64,000 nt of DNA from Gigaspora margarita (GCA_009809945.1 WTPW01001276.1:46238-110237), one strand, 5' to 3'. Shown: positions 1-10,749, counted from the first letter of the stretch. Program-made: numbers and translations. The notes: generated by a model from the letters alone, not told the origin.

Positions 1-265
1 TGGATCCCGTGATCAGAATTTAACGATTTTGGGTTCATTAGAATCGTCTCATCGATGTGATCATTTTGGTAGTTGTTTCATTAAAAACGAACTAGTGGAA
101 CAAAAGTTATTGCTGTTAAAGATTTTTGGAATTTTTAATAGTAAATTCCAAAAATCTGCGGATATGATTAGAAAGTTTAAATAGACAATTCTTGTAGTTG
201 AATTGTAAGTATAGTATCTAGTATAGAACTCATGAGCAGACTACTTAAATTAAATACCAAAATTG
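1..265 (+). mobile_element. Older SINE copy, plus strand, 5' part decayed
   Basis: About 165-265 matches the conserved central domain of the SINE family seen at 51.5, 60.8 and (minus) 63.8 kb: the 'tttaaatag', 'tagtatagaac', 'gcagactacttaaatt' and 'gctagttgt' blocks occur in the same order. The match resumes after the inserted SINE at 1,330 ('actctt'). Positions 1-110 loosely resemble one arm of the three-hairpin MITE ('gatcccgtgatc', 'ttcgtctcat'-like), cut by the window edge. No coding potential seen. Confidence 0.5.
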
Positions 266-282
266 TATATATAGCTAGTTGT

Positions 283-1312
283 TTTTTTTTTTTTTTTTTA
301 TGTCAAAGTTTCTGCTATAGAGAAAGGTTTTTATTCAAGTATTCAGATCACTGACACCTCCAGAGGCACCCTGATATTTGTTACATAGATGAGGATACAA
401 CTAGCCACATATACAACTTTTGGTTGTTTAATTTAAGTAGTCTATCTGAAGATTTTATACTAGTTGCTATATCTGCAACCCAACTAGAGGATTATCTATT
501 TTAAACCTTCCGGTCTCTGCTCTTTCTGCTGATTCTTGTATCACTAGTACAGTCCTCCATTATGTAAATCAGTCAAAGCCAGTCCTGGATGTATCGCAAA
601 ATCCCCTTAGGACTAGTTTATCTTTGCGGAACACTTGGTAGAGCGGTTCTTGTTCCACACAGGTATCATCTACACTTTGGTAACTTACATATCTACTGAG
701 GCGAACTACTTGTAGTCCAGGGGTTATCTAAACTGCTACTATTACCTACTTCTGCCCTTGTGAAGTTCTCCAACTCTGGTATCTGGTCATTCCTTTTTCT
801 AGCTTCTTTACCCAGTTGTATTTCTACTTCCAATCCTAAGACCCGTAAGGGTTGGTTAGCCTGGCATTAGGGTACCATATGGTTTTCTGCCTCTTGGTAC
901 ATGTTTTAGTAATACATGTTCTTTTTCTCTTGTACAACTCTGGTAGTCCGGTTTGTAGAGTCCTCCAATCCTTTTTATCGTGGGTCTGCTTTTGGTTAGT
1001 TCCTGTTCAAGATCTTTTTCTGGCACTGTTGAAAGTCAGGTACTTCTTCACTCGGGTCTTGCCAAGCAGGTTCTTCTACTAATTTCCAGAATTTCTGTAC
1101 CTTCTTTATCTTCATGTAATATTATACAAGTTAGTTAGCTCCCAATAACTTGGTATCACCCAGGTTACAGATTGAAGATTCAATTAGTTGGAGCACAGAT
1201 TAGTTACTATAACACAGATGCAATTTTTGAAAACATCTTTAGTAGGATTCGAACTCTGCACCTGTTACTTGGAGGTAACAACAACCCAACTTCACTATAT
1301 CGCTACATCCCT
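283..1312 (-). mobile_element. tRNA-derived SINE inserted in an older SINE
   Basis: Read on the minus strand, the element starts with a tRNA-like head at about 1,311-1,240, with an A-box-like TAGCGATATAGTGAAGTTGG and a B-box GTTCGAATCC. It carries the shared central domain at about 540-400 and ends in poly(A), seen as a T run at 282-299. A 17-bp target-site duplication, TATATATAGCTAGTTGT, flanks it (266-282 and 1,313-1,329). The target lies within the conserved domain of an older plus-strand copy. At about 1,030 bp it is long for a SINE. The 76-codon frame at 852-1,082 is T-rich SINE body, not a gene. Confidence 0.72.
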
Positions 1313-1329
1313 TATATATAGCTAGTTGT

Positions 1330-1785
1330 ACTCTTATTTATATATAATTTCTAATAAGTAAGCTAAATAAATTTTATACCTTAAGCAGATACTTTAAAAT
1401 AAAACAATATATATATTCTATTTAAAACTTTGTAATACATTGGTATAAGGACTAGAAGGAAAATAGAGATAAATGCTGGAATCAAAATGAACCTTACAAA
1501 AGCAAAAGCAGATAATAGTAGTAGTTTAAGAGTACTTTTAATTACTATAGTACAAGTTACTAAAATATAGATAAATATTTGTATAGAACAGTTATTACTT
1601 TACCAAGTTTCTTATAAAAATAAATTGAATTGTATTTTCAAGTACATTAAATGAGCTCTAAAAACTATTTTTTTAAAAAATTAGCTAATTTCTAGATAGA
1701 TAAGTGGATTTGTTAAAATATCAAATAAGCAAAATTTTATGCTCTAATCAAAGTTACAAAATTATTTGTAATCAAAATTATAGAT
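1330..1785. other. Gene-free AT-rich stretch
   Basis: Very AT-rich sequence without a long frame, splice-like structure or clear repeat boundary. It continues the decayed SINE flank into the foldback that begins near 1,786. Confidence 0.5.
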
Positions 1786-2619
1786 TTATTAATAGTTATA
1801 GAATATGTCCTCTAGAAATAAGTTTATAATAAAAATTATAAAAAAAACATATAAATTTACTATAAACTTTGAGCTAAAGATCCTTCTTGGCTTAACTAAT
1901 TAACTTAAAATTAAATTTTGTGAGTATAGAACAATAAAAAAAAAATTTTAAGCTTAAAAACCATATTAAAATTTTGCCAATTTTGCACTTTTTCAAAATG
2001 TAACTCTGTTAAAAACAAATATTTACAAATTTTAAATCAGCAGTTGTGTATAAATTATGCTCTGAACAACTTTATTTAGGTGACAGAAGTAGGTTACCTT
2101 GTAAGAAAAATGGGTTATCTATGTACTAAATTTAAAATTTATTATATTTCATGATCTAAATTTTTTTTCTTATTAGGAACCTACTTTGGGCTCTTAAGCA
2201 AAGTTGTTTGGTATGTAACTTTACACTATATTTAAGATTGAATCATGCTTTCTCAAACCTTTTACTAAGTGAAAAATGGGTTTAAAGTTAGAAAAAAATT
2301 TTTTTTTAAAATTTAAAAAAATATTTTTTCTAACTTTAAACCCATTTTTCACAGTAAAAGGTCTGAAAAAGCATATTTTAATCTCAAATATGGTATAAAA
2401 TTACATGCCAAACAACTTGGCTTAAGAGCCCAAAGTAGGTTACCTAATAAGAAAAAAAAGTTAGATCATAAAATATGATAACTTTTAACTTTAGTACATA
2501 GATAACCCATTTTTCTTACAAGGTAACCTACTTCTGTCACCTAAGTAAAGTAGTTTAGAGCATAATTTACACATAACTGCTGATTTAAACTTTACAGAAA
2601 CTAGTACTTTTTTTTAGAT

Positions 2620-3000
2620 GAGTTTAAGATAATATTAAAGTTATTAATATTATTTTTTTTATAATTAAAAGATTATTTTAAGATTTAAAATCTAAAAATA
2701 ATAATATTATTATAGTTTAATAATTATAAATTATTATAAGATAATTATATAATTATTGGTTAAGATTAATTTTAAGATGTTTTTAAGATTTTACTAAAAT
2801 TTTTTTAAGATGATGATAAGATTATTTTAAGATTATTTTAAGATTACTATAAGATTATTTTAAGATTATTTTAAGATGGTTTTAAGATTATTATAAGATA
2901 AGATTATTATAAGATTATTTTAAGATTATTATAAGATTATTAGGAGTATTATAAGATTANTATAAGANATAATTTTGATAATTTTATTATAATCTTTAAG
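2620..3000. repeat. Low-complexity AAGATTATTTT-type tandem repeat
   Basis: Degenerate repetition of 'ttaagattattt' and 'ataagatta' words about 10-12 bp long fills this insertion in the right foldback arm. It contains two ambiguous bases at 2,960 and 2,968, which suggests an assembly difficulty. Confidence 0.6.
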
Positions 3001-3243
3001 ATTATAATAAATCAATAAAAAAAAATTAGATAGTTTCTGTAAAGAAATTTGTAAATATTTGTTTTGACAAAGTTATATTTTGAAAAAGTACAAAATTAGT
3101 AAAATTTTAATATGGTTTTTAAGCTCAAAATTTTCTTCTTTTCTTGTTTCTATATACTCACAAAATTTAATTTTAAGTTAATTAGTTAAGCCAAGAAGGA
3201 TCTTTAGCTCAAAGTTTATAGTAAATTCATATATTTTTTTTTT

Positions 3244-4090
3244 ATTTTATAACTGAAATCTTGCTCTTTATCTTTTATTACTATTAAGATATTATTATAT
3301 GCAGAAGAGAAGAATATCTATTACAAATATTAAGAAAAAAGAGACTTGGACTTCATAACGGCCTTCTGTTACTATCAATCTTTATTCGAGGCCTAACTGT
3401 TAGCTAACAAAGTTATAAAGACTATCAGACTTTCAAAATAAAAATTGTTTAATATCAATAACCTTGACCATTTAACCGGCCCAGGTTCCAGTATGTTAAA
3501 ACAAAAAGCAGTCATATAGACCAGACTGCTTAAAACAAAGCTTCTAGAATTTTTATCCAGTGGTTTTCACAAAAATCTCACATGTCATTCCACGTTACTT
3601 GTTTTCAAGCAACTCATGACAATTATATTCAATATGGTTGGTGCCTTTCCTTTTTGGGAGCAGTAAACACTACAGATCTTTTGAAGAGAGTAAACCAAAA
3701 TGCCCACTTTTTGAAAATTCTTTACAAACTGATAGCACCAAAAGGAAGAGTTCATATGTAGCCATAGTAAGGAAAGTAGTTCTTTCCGTATAGTCCAGAA
3801 TCCATCAGAGAGCTGCCAAAGACTTCTCAGAGTATAATAAGTAATAAACTCTAAGCTTGTTAGCAAGTAGTCTATAAACTTTACTTCTAAATGACAAGTG
3901 CTAGTTTTTTGGTGAGTGACAAACTCTAAAGCTATTAGCAGATACTTAGTTAATGGTATTCCTAAATAACAGCTGCCAGGTTGCATGTTTTTATTAGTTT
4001 TTTTACTATTTCTTCAAGACTTAACTTCTGAAGTGTTAGCATATTTGTTGGTACAGGTAATCAGTAGATAGAGTTACAGAAGATCTTTTT
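3244..4090 (-). mobile_element. Non-tRNA retroelement, about 0.85 kb, family copy 1
   Basis: Flanked by a direct repeat AAATTCATATATTTT (from 3,223 and from 4,091), with the poly(T) end at left, so the element reads on the minus strand. A second copy lies at 38,409-39,408. A 133-codon frame (3,986-3,585, minus) covers much of it and contains two diverged copies of a unit of about 75 bp, giving repeated 'ALEFVTH'/'SLEFITY' peptides. The frame is not clearly kept in copy 2, so it is probably not a gene. No tRNA-like promoter was found; it could be a SINE of other origin or a 5'-truncated LINE. Confidence 0.65.
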
Positions 4091-4177
4091 AAATTCATAT
4101 ATTTTTTTTTATAATTTTTATTATAAACTTATTTTAAACTTATTTCAAGGAGACATGTCCTATAACTGTTAATAAAA

Positions 4178-5125
4178 TTTAATAATTAATAACTTTTAAT
4201 TTACTGAACCAAATTTGATTATTTAACTACTAAAATGATATTTTCAATAAAAGAATTCTAGCAAGTCTAAAACTATTAAAATCTAATTACTAAATTTCAA
4301 GATTAAAATAGATTTGTATTACTATAAATATTTTATAATTTTTTAATAAATTATAAAATATTCATAGTAATACAAATCTATTCTAATATTCTAGTAATTA
4401 GATTTTTGTGATATTAAGCTTGCAAAAATCCACTTATTAAAAGAATTATTTTAATAGTTAAATAAAAAATTATTAACTAAATATTAATTTTAATTATTAA
4501 TAATTTTTGATCTGCTAAACCAATTTTGATGATTTAACTACCAAAATAATTTTTTTAATAAGAGAATTCTAGCAAGCCCAAAACTATAAAAATCCAATCA
4601 CAGGATTCTAAGGTCAAAATAGATTTGTATTACTATAAATGGCTTATAATTTTTCAATAAATTATAAAACTTTTATAGTAATACAAATCTATCTAATAGC
4701 AGAATTTAGTAATTAGATTTTAATGATTTTGGGCTTGCTAGAATTTTCTTATTATTTGGTAGTTGAATTATTTAAATTGGTTCAGTAGATCAAAAATTAA
4801 CAACTAAAATTAATTTTTAATTGTTAATAACTTTTAATCTACTAGGCCAATTTTGATAATTAACTACCAAAATAAATCTTTCAATAAGAGAATTCTAGCA
4901 AGCCCAATATTATTCTGGATTCTGAGATTGGAATAGGTTTGTATTATATAAAAGTTTTAAAAAATTATAAATTATTTTAATAGTAACACAAATTTATTTT
5001 AATTTTAGGATTCTGTGATTGGATTTTTATAAATTTAAATTTGCTAGAATACTCTTATTAAGAGAATTATTTTAGTAGTAATTTATCAAAATTGATCTAG
5101 TAAATCAAAAGTTATTTTCTATTAA
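4178..5125. repeat. Tandem array of three palindromic monomers
   Basis: Three head-to-tail units of about 310 bp begin near 4,178, 4,490 and 4,810, each with 'taataa(c/t)tttt', then 'aattttgat(g/a)attta', then 'gaattctagcaag'. Each unit is itself an inverted repeat: the left-arm word 'gaattctagcaagccc' returns as 'gggcttgctagaatt' in the right arm. The arms flank an inner hairpin with 'gatttgtattactata' and its reverse complement. No coding potential. Confidence 0.72.
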
Positions 5126-5600
5126 ATATTATATCTAATTTTTTAATAATCAAAAATCTAATTAGCTAATTAGGGTATTAGATGTAGGTGGGTTTATAGT
5201 AAACAAATATTAGCTAATTTCTAAAAGCTCCCTAATCTGTAGAAGTTTGTAGCCAAATTTGCTTGTAAAATTACTATAAATTTTTCTTTAATCTATTTTT
5301 TTAATTATTTAAAATATTTAATTGCTAATTCAAATAAAATTAGCACAAATTTAATATACAAATTTGGAATAAAATTTATTTATTTTATATTATACAAAAA
5401 AGAATATATAAAAGTATTAAAAGGCAAAATACAGAATAATTATCAATAGCATATTTTTATTGTACAAATAATTTAGTTAAAAAGTTCTAAAAATGATTTG
5501 CAACAAAAAAATATTATTAATTTATAAATAACAAACTTTATTTTGGACTTGCATCAGATTTTCAACTATAACAAGTAGTATATACATAATTGTGACAATA
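5126..5600. other. Gene-free AT-rich stretch
   Basis: No supported gene. Around 5,240-5,320 there is a weak match ('aaatttgc', 'ctataaattt') to the end of the element found at 8,726 and 29,658, so it may be a decayed end of that family. Confidence 0.4.
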
Positions 5601-5681
5601 TAGGCAGTCAAAAGTAGAAACCAAGAAAATTATTTTTAGTAAGTTTTTTTAAAATTTTAAAAGGAATTATTATATTTATCA

Positions 5682-5982
5682 CCATGGCGATGTATCGCTA
5701 CCCTGATCAACCAATAAGAATTCAGGATCAGGTGTAATTTGAGATCGAAAAATTGGTCATAACGCTAAATTTTGCCTATGAAACCACTCTTATGCTCTAA
5801 CAAAAAAAATTCCTTATGAAATTTTGGATTAGAAACTCTTCGCTAAAACACACTACCCTGACCCTAACCTAACCCTTGCCCTAAACTAACCCTTACCCTA
5901 ACCCTAAACTAACGAATTTATTTATTGTTTTGATTTCATATTACACCAGATCTTATAGGGTGCAATGTATCGCCTATGCGAA
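5682..5982. mobile_element. MITE with telomere-like core, copy a
   Basis: The left end 'ggcgatgtatcgctaccct' pairs with the right end 'agggtgcaatgtatcgcc', and 'caggtgtaat' with 'attacacc'. The core at about 5,858-5,912 is a degenerate CCCTAA array on the plus strand with about seven recognisable units. The flanking core text 'aaaaaaattcctta...aaatttt' recurs in the MITE at 6,096-6,388 and near 29,205. Confidence 0.65.
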
Positions 5983-6095
5983 AAAATCAAAAATGCTTAA
6001 ATTAAATATTTTGACAACTATTAAACCAAATCTAATAAATTTTTTTTATTTTAATTCTATAACTATATAAAATTAAAGAGTATTGCTAATCTTAA

Positions 6096-6388
6096 CAGGC
6101 TGTGAAATTCACAACCCTGCATCTGATCAATCAAAATTGCAGAATTAGCATGATCTGCAAATTTTCTTTGTGTAACAAAAACAAAGTATTTTTTACGAAA
6201 AAATTAAAAAATCATTTCTAACTTAAAATTTTGTCTATAAAACTACTTTTTTTTATGCAAAAAAAAAAATTCCTTAATAAATTTTACTTTAAAATTTGAT
6301 ATTTATTACAGCCCTAACCCTAACCCTAACTTAAATAGAAAACTTTTTTAAAATTTTTTAAAATGGGAATGTGAATTTCATAGCCTAT
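6096..6388. mobile_element. MITE with telomere-like core, copy b
   Basis: The ends AGGCTGTGAAATTCACA and TGTGAATTTCATAGCCT are inverted. The core holds 'ccctaaccctaaccctaac' at about 6,312-6,330, three exact plant/fungal-type telomere units. It shares the 'aaaaaattcctta' block with copy a. Confidence 0.65.
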
Positions 6389-6608
6389 GAATTGAAGTAA
6401 TTTTCAAAATTAAAATAAAAAAAATTTATTAAGTTTGGTTTAATAGTTGTTAAGATATTTTAATTTAAAATCTAGAAAAAATTTACTTAGAAACAATTTT
6501 CTTGGTTTCTACTTTTGACTGCCTATATAGTAAATACAAAAATAAAAAACTACATCTATAACAGTACACTAATTATACTAATATTATTAATCTAAAAAAA
6601 AATAGTAA

Positions 6609-7269
6609 TAGCTGTATTATTAATCATTTGATTATTTTTTATTAAAGGCCTACTCCCCTTTCCTCTCCTTAATATAGATTTGGTCAAGTTTCTATAAAAT
6701 TTTAACTTTTTTTACTCTCCTTCCTAGAAAATTATCTGATTTTTGTCACTTTTCTAATAAATACAAAAAAAAAAATAACTAGTAAAGTACAAATATGAAT
6801 ATTTATATTTTTATTTTCTTTCAAGAAATATTCTGCTATTGTTTATTTTTAAGCACTTGTAAATCATCAATTTAATTAAAAATTGTCAAAATTTCAGATA
6901 TATTAGCTTTATTAATTTTACTTTTCTAAAATTGCTATAGTAATTTTTGTTGTATTTTAATCACAAATATTTTGTTTTATGAGAATGCAGTTCTAGTATA
7001 AAATATAGTTTACAACAAACTTTTTATCTAAAATATAAGCTTTTTTTACTAATTTTCTATTTATTTTTTGCTTTTTTTAAAGATAATAGCTAGCAACAAA
7101 TTTTTAGTAACTAGAATATAAGAAGAGTAACAAAAATCAGATAATTTTTAGATAAAAGAAGAGTAAATAAATTGAAATTATATATAAGGATTCTGACCAA
7201 ATTTATATTAAAAGAGAAAGGAGAGTAGATATCTGATAAAAAATAATTAGCTAATTAATGATATGGCTC
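6609..7269. mobile_element. Foldback element with about 145-bp inverted ends
   Basis: The left arm, about 6,609-6,752 ('tattaatcatttgatta', 'atatagatttggtca', 'ctgatttttgtcac'), reappears in reverse complement at about 7,127-7,269. A single arm of the same family lies inside the retroelement at about 38,490-38,645. No gene inside. Confidence 0.65.
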
Positions 7270-7800
7270 TAAAAGTATGAAAAAAATGCTAGAAAATAAG
7301 AAACAATATAAGTAGAAATAAAAGTAAGAGACAAAATAAAAAAGTAACAAAAAAAAAAAATTAAAAAAACATATAAAGTAAAAGAAAGCATTATAAAAAA
7401 AGAAATAAAAAAAAGACAAAGGTAAAAAAGTAATAAAAAGTATAAAAAAGAGCAAAACAATTAGAAAAAGATATTAAAAGACAAAAGCAAGAGATAAAGG
7501 TAAAAAAAAAGCAATAAAAAGAGCAAAATAATTAAAAAAAATGCATTAAAAAAATAGATTAAAAATTGTAAAAAAATAAACAAAATACAAAAGCAAGAAA
7601 AGAAATAAAAGTATAAAAATAAGAAAAAAATAATAATAATAAAAATATAAAAAGCAAAGTATAAATATAGAATAAGATAAAATATAATAAAAAAATATAA
7701 ATAGGTATATCAAAAAATAGTGAAAGAATTAGAGTTGTAAAAATAAAGATAAATAAATAAATAGACAAAAATATTTATGAAAATGCAAGTGAAAGTATAA
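7270..7800. repeat. A-rich low-complexity tract
   Basis: About 530 bp in which the plus strand is almost entirely A and G with some T and very little C. Words such as 'aaaaagtataaaaaagagcaaaa' recur at irregular spacing. The frames on the minus strand here are all F/Y/L/I low-complexity peptides and are not genes. Confidence 0.7.
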
Positions 7801-7832
7801 AATATAAATAAAAGTGTCTCTTAATTTGTTAT

Positions 7833-8722
7833 ATAGGGTGTGGTCAATTAAAACAGCCAATTTTTACAATTTTTTGAAAAATGAGTTTTTATTAGATTTA
7901 TAGGGGGCATCCATAAAGTACATTATGCTTGAGGGGAAAGGGGGTCCCCCAAAATATAATGATTTTGCAATATATAGGGGGGGGGGTCCCCTCTAACATA
8001 ACGCAATTTTTTTCTAAAAATTTGTCTAAAACTTGATCCAGTAGTTCAAATTAGATGATTTTGGTACCATTCGAATCGTCTCGAGAAGAGGATTCGAATG
8101 GTACCAATTTCATTTGATTCGGATCACTGGATCACGTTTTATTAACGAAATATTATTGGTTATTATGTTTTCTTATAAAATTACTATAAAATCAATAGTA
8201 TTTCGTTAATAAAACGTGATCCAGTGATCCAAATGAAACAATTTTGGTACCATTGGATTCGTCTCATAGAGACGAATCGAATGGTACCAAAATCATCCAG
8301 ATTGGATCACTGGGTCATAATATATTCAAGTTTTTGTAAAATTTTATATATAAACATACGGATTTTTAAAAATTTTTTATATAGTAGAGGGGGGGGGTCA
8401 AGAGCTACTATGTAGGGGTACATAACGTTATTTATGGATGCCCCCATATAAATTTTGACATGATCAACATTTTTCAATTATAAATGAAAGTCGATATCAT
8501 AATAAAAAATCAAGATAATGTAAAAGAAAAATTACACGAGGCTACATAGAACCAGCACATTATGAGATTGCCTGATAGTCACATATTGCCTTTAACCAAT
8601 CAAAATCGTGAAATTTGATTAATCCTGGATCAGTCCAAAAATCAAAAAAAATGATTAAACTTAGTTATCTCAAAATAAGATATATGTAAAAATGAGCTGT
8701 TTTAATTGACCACACCCCATAT
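7833..8722. mobile_element. MITE with GTGTGGTCAATTAAAACAGC ends
   Basis: GGTGTGGTCAATTAAAACAG at about 7,838 is inverted at about 8,692-8,715, and ATATA abuts both ends as a possible target duplication. About 550 bp of its length is an inserted three-hairpin MITE (7,903-8,445). A reverse-complement partial copy is at about 31,340-31,545. Confidence 0.7.
7903..8445. mobile_element. Three-hairpin foldback MITE, copy 1
   Basis: The ends are GGGGGCATCCATAAA and its inverse TTTATGGATGCCCCC. Between them lie three consecutive hairpins. Hairpin A is about 8,036-8,138, with GGTACCATTCGAATCGTCTC arms. Hairpin B is about 8,138-8,218, with 'acgttttattaacgaaata' arms. Hairpin C is about 8,218-8,316, with 'gatccagtgatcc' ends and 'tggtaccatt' arms. 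The folded strand would be a four-way, cloverleaf-like shape. Other copies are at 30,994-31,303 (5' truncated) and 61,259-61,782. The 63-codon frame here is not a gene. Confidence 0.75.
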
Positions 8723-8725
8723 AGG

Positions 8726-9315
8726 CAAATTTGCCTGCATAGATTTTAAATTTTTAAATTTTTTAAATAAAACTTTAAATATTAATTTTAGCCATATACT
8801 TTTTAAATAAAAAATAATATTAGTTTTGTTTTATCAACTTTATTATAAAAATTTTTTAAAATTATTAAAAAACTTTGGTGTAATAAAAGTTTAAATATTT
8901 TGTTTTGAAACTTTTACTATAGAATTTTTTCTTTAGATTTTCTCAAATTTTATATATCTTTGTCTATAAAAAATTTTTTTACTTCTAATACAAGTCTTAA
9001 TTTTTACAAGTAAATTATTTAAAGTGCAATAATGAAAGTTGTCATCCTTTATATAAACTACAATATGTATTAAAAACTATATTTTTAAAACCAATATTTA
9101 AAGAATTTGCTAAAATATTGTAAATTATTTTTTTGGTTAAAAATTTTTTTTAAAATTTAATATTTTTAGCTTATAAGCAACATAAACTTTTGTTATATAA
9201 TATAAAATTAAATAATTTAAAAATATAATTCTTGTTTTCGAATATTATTATACCAATTTTTATTTAAATATTTTAAATGATTAAAAAGTAGATTAGAGAT
9301 ATATTTATAGTATTA
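8726..9315. mobile_element. AT-rich element with 'ggcaaatttgcc' end, copy 1
   Basis: It begins AGGCAAATTTGCCT at about 8,724 and is approximately the reverse complement of 29,658-30,166; shared words include 'atttatagtatt', 'taaatttaagaaa'-like and 'cttttattagaaac'-like. Both copies are non-coding. The boundary near 9,315 is approximate. Confidence 0.5.
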
Positions 9316-10000
9316 ATGTCATTAAATTGCTATTGTTTTGATTTGATAATAAGCAGGTAAAAATTTGAATTTCACAAATAAGTTTTTGAACATATTGGTA
9401 ATTGAGTTCAAAAAGTTGGTAATTTGTAAATGATTTTAATAGCCAACTTGACTCTATACTGATTCTAAATCATCACCAACAAATGTTTGGATATTATTTG
9501 CTATATATATTGTAATTTTGTATTCATTAAATTCTATTTTTTTAAAAAAATAAACACAATATTGTTTTATTATAATAGTAAATAAAAGCTGATTAGAAAC
9601 CAGAACCAACAAACCAAAGCTTCTTATTATTTAATTTCCAAGTATTTATATTTGTAGCTTATTAAAAAAATAATTAAAAACTCAAAATAGAAATTTATTA
9701 AGATATTCTTGAACAATTTCAAGAGTATCATAATCCATAATTTTTGGTTCTAAAAAGTTGTTTTAACTTGAAAATTTGCTATTATACTTTGAAATAATCA
9801 TTGTTGGTTTTCACATAATTTACTTTGTATTCTATTATATTTGCAGATATAGCATGGATATGAACCAAATTGTGAATTTAATTGTCCAACTTCAATAATA
9901 AAATCATATTTATTTAGAACTATTAAAATTTTAGACTATAAACAAACAGAAAAAAAAAAACAAGGTATTATTTTTTCATATAGTCTTAAAATCCACCAGC
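9316..10000. other. Gene-free AT-rich stretch
   Basis: No long frame, tRNA-like fold or clear repeat. A few direct words ('aagttggtaatt') repeat locally. Nothing supportable as a gene. Confidence 0.5.
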
Positions 10001-10255
10001 TACATCCGCAAATTTTATATATTGATATTAATCGATATATAACACTTAATCGTTTTATATCGATTATAAAATATCGTTATATATCGATTAATTGGATAAA
10101 AATCGATATATATCTAAATCGATATATATCAAATTTTTATATTAAATCGTTATATATCTATAAATCGATTATAATCGGAATTATTTGAAACAATATATAA
10201 CGATTAACAGATCTTTAACGATTACATAATGTTTTGACCGTCCCCGGGTAAAAAA

Positions 10256-10364
10256 NNNNNNNNNNNNNNNNNNNNNNNNNNNNNNNNNNNNNNNNNNNNN
10301 NNNNNNNNNNNNNNNNNNNNNNNNNNNNNNNNNNNNNNNNNNNNNNNNNNNNNNNNNNNNNNNN
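10256..10364. other. Assembly gap (109 N)
   Basis: Run of N from 10,256 to 10,364, flanked by 'aaaaa' on the left and a C/T-rich tract on the right. Confidence 0.99.
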
Positions 10365-10749
10365 CTTCTTTTTTTTTCTCTTTTTTTTTTTAAATATTTC
10401 GAATATATTCGAAATATTTTAGGACTGGGCTGGATCTGTAGATCTGTATCCTAAATCATACCAAGGACGCGTTTAATTAATATTTTCAAAATGTTTCGAT
10501 TTGTTTCGAAATGTTTCGATGATCGTAGTACAAGATCAGATTAGATCTTTGTTTATTTTTTTTGTTTATAATTTAGATCTTCTATCACTTTTACATTGTT
10601 TTTTCGCTTTCGCTTTGTTTTTTTTTTGTTACGTTTCGTTTCGTTTAGTATCATTTTTTTCTTTATTTATTATTATTTTTTAATTTTTTTATTTTATTTC
10701 TACAAAAAAACACTTTTTGGCATAAAATATAGAGACTTTCCGACATCTT

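Larger units (their letters stand above)
1786..4180. mobile_element. Large foldback (inverted-repeat) element
   Basis: The left arm, about 1,786-2,310, returns in reverse complement from about 2,311 outward. Paired blocks include GGTTACCT/AGGTAACC, the 'cccatttttc' block beside the axis near 2,310, 'ccaagaaggatcttt' (1,877 and 3,191) and the 'acatgtcc' block (1,805 and 4,155). The right arm is broken by two insertions, about 2,600-3,040 (low complexity) and 3,244-4,090 (retroelement with target-site duplication). Without them each arm is about 520 bp. No transposase frame is visible. Confidence 0.7.
5601..6526. mobile_element. Foldback MITE carrying two nested MITEs
   Basis: The outer inverted repeats start TAGGCAGTCAAAAGTAGAAA (5,601) and end with the reverse complement at about 6,525. 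They match for roughly 45 bp, including 'ccaagaaaatt'. Two smaller inverted-repeat elements sit inside (5,682-5,982 and 6,096-6,388), both with telomere-like CCCTAA runs. No transposase frame. Confidence 0.7.

Noticed and set aside
1240-1311. Functional tRNA gene on the minus strand
   Set aside because: A- and B-box-like motifs exist, but the cloverleaf is poor and the sequence is the head of a SINE with a target duplication; the same holds at 51,515 and 57,435.
3585-3986. 133-codon gene
   Set aside because: It lies wholly inside a retroelement flanked by a target duplication, and the frame is not kept in the second copy.
5858-6330. Chromosome end or fused telomere
   Set aside because: The CCCTAA runs are short, degenerate, repeated in several MITEs and flanked by inverted repeats, so they are element cores.
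7255-7768. Minus-strand frames of 60-70 codons
   Set aside because: F/Y/L/I-rich low-complexity products of the A-rich tract.
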